From Grifola frondosa (lineage: Eukaryota > Basidiomycota > Agaricomycetes > Polyporales > Grifolaceae), in NCBI GenBank assembly GCA_001683735.1, contig LUGG01000001.1, positions 2,728,001 through 2,792,000 on the forward strand: a DNA stretch of 64,000 nt. The letters run 5' to 3'. Positions 59,768-64,000 of the stretch are shown here, piece after piece (position 1 is the first letter of the stretch; each line of letters opens with the position of its first letter). Under the pieces are notes generated by a model. The model was not told where the DNA came from. It was given only the letters and a program-made list of their open reading frames with translations, and did not search any database. The translations under genes and the position numbers were made by a program.

Positions 59768-60647
59768 ATGCTGATGTCCGTAGTTTCTCATCTCCTCAGG
59801 TCAGTGGTGCATCGTGCCACGCATGTCGTGTGACCCTGTTCGATCGGTAACCTCGCCACAGCGCTTGGTTCGCTTTTTTGCTCCCCTGCTATGCCACCTG
59901 GAAGGCCCTCGCACACCGCCCCGTATCTGATGCTGAGCTTGAACGATGGGGGATGTACTGGGCCGTCGTCGGCGCGTTCGTCGCATTCGAATACGTCGCC
60001 ATCTGGCTCCTCAGCTGGTCAGTGTACCGCCACATCTGAAACCTACTAGCTTATGCAGTAGACATTCAGGATTCCCTTCTATTGGGAGACCAGGACAGCA
60101 TTTCTCCTCTTCCTCGCGTTGCCGCAGACACAGGTGACCTCGCCCCCTATGCGTCCCTTGCAGAGCAAGGTATCTGACATGCTGTCGACGGACAGGGTTC
60201 TACCTACGTCTACGTCACTTACATGCAGCCCTTCCTGATCAAAAACCAAGTGCACATCGACGCTGGAATTGAGGCTGCGCAAACGAACATGCTGGCATTC
60301 CTCCAGACGCGCTTCGTCGCGTTCTGGCAGACGTTCTGGGACCTCGCCACCAAAGCTTCTGCTCCGGCGAACCAGACGACCGCCGCTGGGCCTCAGCCGA
60401 CCGGCCCCAATCCCGTCGCTATCGCTAAGGGTCTCTGGAGTGCCTACAGTCCATCACTGATGGGTGCGTTCGGAGGTGCGGCTGCACAGCCTCAACCGTC
60501 CGCTCGTACGGCCGATGCTCCCGTGGCCTCCTCCAGCTCCGTTCAACCCCATGCTTCCTTCTCTGAGCAAATGGCAAACGGGTTTGCTCCGACTACATCC
60601 CAATCCGCTGTCCCCCATTCCCCGAACCCGAGGTGCCTGCACAGTAG
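59768..60647 (+). CDS. TB2/DP1/HVA22 (Yop1/REEP) family ER-shaping protein
   Basis: Yop1/REEP proteins insert hairpins into the ER membrane and curve it into tubules. The N-terminus MLMSVVSHLLS leads into SAWFAFLLPCYATWKALAH, then ELERWGMYWAVVGAFVAFEY and the family block PFYWETRTAFLLFLALPQT, GSTYVYVTYMQPFLIKNQV. A further amphipathic part (AAQTNMLAFLQTRFVAFWQ) and a Pro/Ala/Ser-rich tail follow. Introns lie near 59800-59850, 60020-60068 and 60132-60196. At 60612-60616 a CCCCC run needs a sixth C so the tail reads on to PFPEPEVPAQ and stops at 60647; uncorrected, it runs to 60810 with unrelated sequence. It converges on the coiled-coil gene. Confidence 0.9.
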
Positions 60648-60938
60648 ACGCCTCTCGTATCGCGTACATTGGCATATACGAGACAAAATGCTTATTCTCT
60701 GTAGGCGCGATTGCTTATTTATACACGGACATTATGGGGGTTGCCTCTGGAATAACTTTGGATTGATAAGAATAGGAGTACACTGTGATCTTGATTGTTC
60801 TGAAGAGTGATGATAAAGCAAGACAACCAACGGAATCCGATAATGAACGTCTCGTCCATGACGCGAAGTAGCTCTAAGGTTAGCACTACAGATGCAGGCA
60901 TTCCTTCCCATAAACATGAGTTTAGAACCAAAATCTGT

Positions 60939-63900
60939 TCACTCGTAATAATACTCCTGTACGTCAGCATAATGGGTGACGCAGCTGTGCTCTTCGACCT
61001 CCTGCGGGAAGGTTCGTTGAATACCGTGTTGAGGCGACATAAGACGAGGCTAGTGGCTTACCTTCGGGGTATGAAACATGGCGTTACATGTCGTGGTATC
61101 GGTTACATACTGACAGAGATAGAACAAATCGTCAAGATCTGGCGATGCTGTTAGGGAGGCTTCGATATCAAGAGACGAGTTGTTGGAGACGTCAGCCACA
61201 ACCGCGTCCTCGTCATCTGACATCGCGGACTCTGCATGCGGCGCGATCTTCGGTAGGGCACCGCCTTTTTGAAGCTCACTCCTAAGCTGTGCGTTCTCTG
61301 CCATAAGGCGGGTATTGTCCTCCTGTAACTGAGGCTCTAGCGCAGCGCGCCGGCGCAGGTCGTCGTCGGTCCGCGTGTCCCTGTCGGTAAGCACCTTGTA
61401 CATGCCCTTCCACTTCTCCGCCTCCGCCTGCAGCACCTTGACGCGCTGCTCGTACATCCCTTTCACCATCTTGAGTCCGGCATCTTTCTGTCCCTCAGCG
61501 AGGGTGGCGCGCTCCTCCAGGTCTTTATTCTCCTTCGTGAGACCCGCCGCGTAATCGGACGCTTTGTCGTAGAGGCTCCTGAATAGATCGCGGTCGCTCT
61601 CTGCATCCGTTTTCTTTCGTTGGTGATCTTGAATGGCGACCTCGTGCTCCTTCGTGAGCGTTGCCAATTTGGTCATCTCCTCCGTCAAGCTGGTGTTCAA
61701 CGCAGAAACGCGATCGGATGCCTCAACGTATAGGACATTGAGGCGATCCCGGTCATCTTCCACAGCTTGCTTACTCTGTTGCAAGTCCCGGATACTGGCC
61801 TCAAAGTTCTCTGTGGTGGCTTGCGACGCCTTCTCAATATCGGCACGATCCTGACGAAGTACCGTTAGCTCCAGTTCCAGTCGAGCAACTTTTTCTTCCG
61901 CTGTCGCCAAGGCCAGGACGCGCGCCTCATTCTCGGACTCCAATGTGCTGCTTTTCGCCAGCAGCTCGTCAGCATCAGATCGCACTGCCGCAATCTCAGC
62001 CAACACCTCAACCAGTTGGTTTTCCAACTGCGATATTTGTTCCTGCTTCTCTTCGCATTCGTCAGTCAGCTGCTTGACCTGACCTGTGACAAGTTGCTGA
62101 TGACGCCAGCGTCAGCCTAAACCCAATGCACTCGCCATTAGTTACCTACCTCGTTGCTTGCTAACTTTTCGAGGTCTGTTTGAAGTTCTGCTATAATCTC
62201 CTCCAAGTCGGATGCATGCTCTATCTGCCCATCCAGTGCGTCTGTGAGCTTCTTCACCTCAGCCTCGGAAGTGGTGCGTTGCTACAGAATGACAGCTGTT
62301 AGTGTCATCGAGATTGAGCAACGTGGTTCGTACCTTAGCATTCTCAGAGTCAAGTTCCGCAATGCGCTCGCGCATCTCTGCCATCTGTGCCTCTAGTTGG
62401 GCCGCATGTTCGCTCTTCTCCGCGAGAGCATCTGTCAAGTCCTTGATCTGAGAAAGAGAGATCGAGTGTTCCTGAATTCCCAGTGTCAACGGAAATCCAC
62501 TGGATGACAAGACCTCGCATACCTGCGATTGACTGTCAGCATCAGCTTTCTGAGTGGACGTTGTCAGAGACGGTTCGAGAGGGCTAGGACGAAGCGAGGA
62601 AGGGGGTGCACCGACTGAGGAGCGAGCCTGGACATAAGCGTCAGTCAGGGAAAGAACCCAAGTTTCGCTTATGCGCACCGTCTGAAGAGGACCGACCCAT
62701 CGTTTAGGTCCCGGAAGATCGGGACCCAAGGATAGCTCATGCTCAAGGCTCGGAAGCGATGCAGCATTCTCATCGTTCTCGACAACCCCCTCAATTTCGA
62801 CTCCACCATTCCAGTCCATATACTGGTCTTCCATCTCATGCATGGAAACGGCCTCTTCTGAAGATCACATTGTGAACGTGAGCCCTAACCACGGGAAGTT
62901 TCTTCTTGCGAATGTCTCGTTCCGGGGAACTAAACTGCTCTATGGAACTTGGTGGAGGGTCCGGTTCTCCAAGGTGCGGACGAAACACTGAGGGAGATAC
63001 GGCGGGTACGGGACGCAGTTCCTTCGAGCGTCGCCTCGCATGGTCGTTGCCTGCCTTCCTAGTCTTACCTTTCATCTTCGCCACAATAGAAGAACCGCCT
63101 CCTGAGGCTCGGAGTGGTTGAGCAGACGAGTGCCGAATAGGAGTGCTCGGTAGGTTGCCATCGAGGCGTGCCGAAAGACCGCTGGGGGATGCTTGATGAG
63201 ATCTCTGCGTTTCTGGAACAATACCTTCTCGACTGAAGGTATCATTATAAAGTGGTACGCCTTTCATCCGGGCTGTTACCGTAGGAAGTTCTGGGCGTTT
63301 TCGCTTTCTGGAAAGGGGGACCAGAGGAGCATCGTCGTCGTCGGAATCGTGCTCGAAAGGGTTGTGCCCATCGTCCACGTCGTGGCTCGGAGAGATGTGG
63401 TGAGTGGGGAAAGAGTGTGAGTCAGTTTCGATAGGATATATCCCAAGGGCTTCTTGAGTACTCTCCTCCTCCTCTTGCCTCAACATGTACTTATTTTGTG
63501 GTGAGTCGGTAGTTCTAACATTCTTGCTTGGAGAAGGCACGCGACTTTCGCCCCCGAACGGATTACTCCAAAAACCGGAACGGTCGGCAAGGTCCTCGCC
63601 CAAAGCAGTGTCGGCTTCGTTGTCTTCGTCAACCTCCTCCACCGCTGCTAAATCCTGCAATAGAGGATGCGCTGATGTCGATTCTCGTGTCTTAGTTGAA
63701 GCAGCTTTCCCTGACCCAGCTCGAGCTGACGACTTTCGTGGCGGTTTCGATGAGCTTGGGCTTTTCCCTGAAGCATCGCGTGTACGTTTTGCACCTCGAG
63801 GGGACCGACCTTCGTGACCTCCTTCCGTTTCGCTCCCCGAGGAGGACCAATCTTCAACGCCTCCTTCGACGACTGAGGCCGGTCCTCATCTTCGGAAATG

Positions 63901-64000
63901 CGGTCCTCCGTTTCGGACTCAACATATACTATTCTCTTCTTCCGTGGACGATGCGGTATAAGATGATCGCCCTCGCCTTCAGAATGAGCAGAAGTGCTAG
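60939..64000 (-). CDS. Large coiled-coil protein with C-terminal C2H2-like zinc finger, 5' end beyond the window
   Basis: The visible part starts upstream of the right edge. It first shows a basic, Ser/Pro-rich nuclear-type region (PLSRKRKRPELPTVTARMKG, KMKGKTRKAGNDHARRRSKE) with FWSNPFGGESRVPSP. From about 62820 to 61330 it is a long heptad-rich coiled coil (for example LEAQMAEMRERIAELDSENA, ENQLVEVLAEIAAVRSDADE). The C-terminus spans two exons: CQYVTDTTTCNAMFHTPK joins after a GTAAGC donor to EVEEHSCVTHYADVQEYYYE, stop at 60939. Together these give C-x8-C then H-x4-H spacing like a variant C2H2 finger. Several short introns. I do not recognise the family. A role in chromatin or nuclear organisation is only a guess. 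Confidence 0.73.

Overview
The window is nuclear DNA from a filamentous basidiomycete, most likely an Agaricomycete. The genes are dense and split by many introns of about 45-60 bp with GT..AG ends. There is a basidiomycete-type 7TM protein, several F-box and homeodomain proteins, a Zn2Cys6 regulator and a membrane-anchored heparinase-like lyase. I see no ribosomal RNA, convincing tRNA, CRISPR array or intact transposon. All identifications come from reading translated sequence by eye; no database search was run.

Layout. 1-9.4 kb: an unidentified partial gene at the left edge, a FAM32A homologue, a TMEM115-like Golgi protein, the COG1 subunit of the Golgi tethering complex, a 7TM protein and the Sec61 gamma subunit (SSS1). 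9.7-24.1 kb: a PPR protein, then four minus-strand genes: glycine dehydrogenase (P protein), an ARMH3/DUF1741 protein, the RSC9 chromatin-remodelling subunit and an alcohol O-acetyltransferase-like enzyme. 25.9-29.9 kb: a GDP-fucose-type nucleotide-sugar transporter, head-to-head with an O-fucosyltransferase-like type II membrane enzyme. 30-40.6 kb: a broken DUF2235 gene, an FBXO21-like F-box protein, ketopantoate reductase, a xylose-reductase-type aldo/keto reductase and a PB1-domain proline-rich protein, all interrupted by single-base frameshifts. 42.3-49.9 kb: an F-box protein, then two related homeodomain genes on either side of a heparinase II/III-like lyase. 50.2-64 kb: a WDR75/Utp17-like ribosome-biogenesis protein, a Zn2Cys6 transcription factor, a third homeodomain gene, a Yop1/REEP-like ER-shaping protein and a coiled-coil protein with a C-terminal zinc finger that runs off the right edge.

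Two patterns stand out. First, the three homeodomain genes share one intron at the same position and phase in the DNA-recognition helix. Second, many otherwise well-conserved genes need a single added base to stay in frame. Four of these sites are the same motif (CCCCCA where six C are needed), and the breaks are densest at 30-40.5 kb. Glycine dehydrogenase, RSC9 and the genes at 42-59 kb look clean. Uncorrected assembly errors or a decaying haplotype are the main explanations. Functionally, the first 30 kb is rich in ER/Golgi genes (TMEM115, COG1, SSS1, ARMH3-like, nucleotide-sugar transporter, fucosyltransferase-like), but most are not obviously co-regulated.
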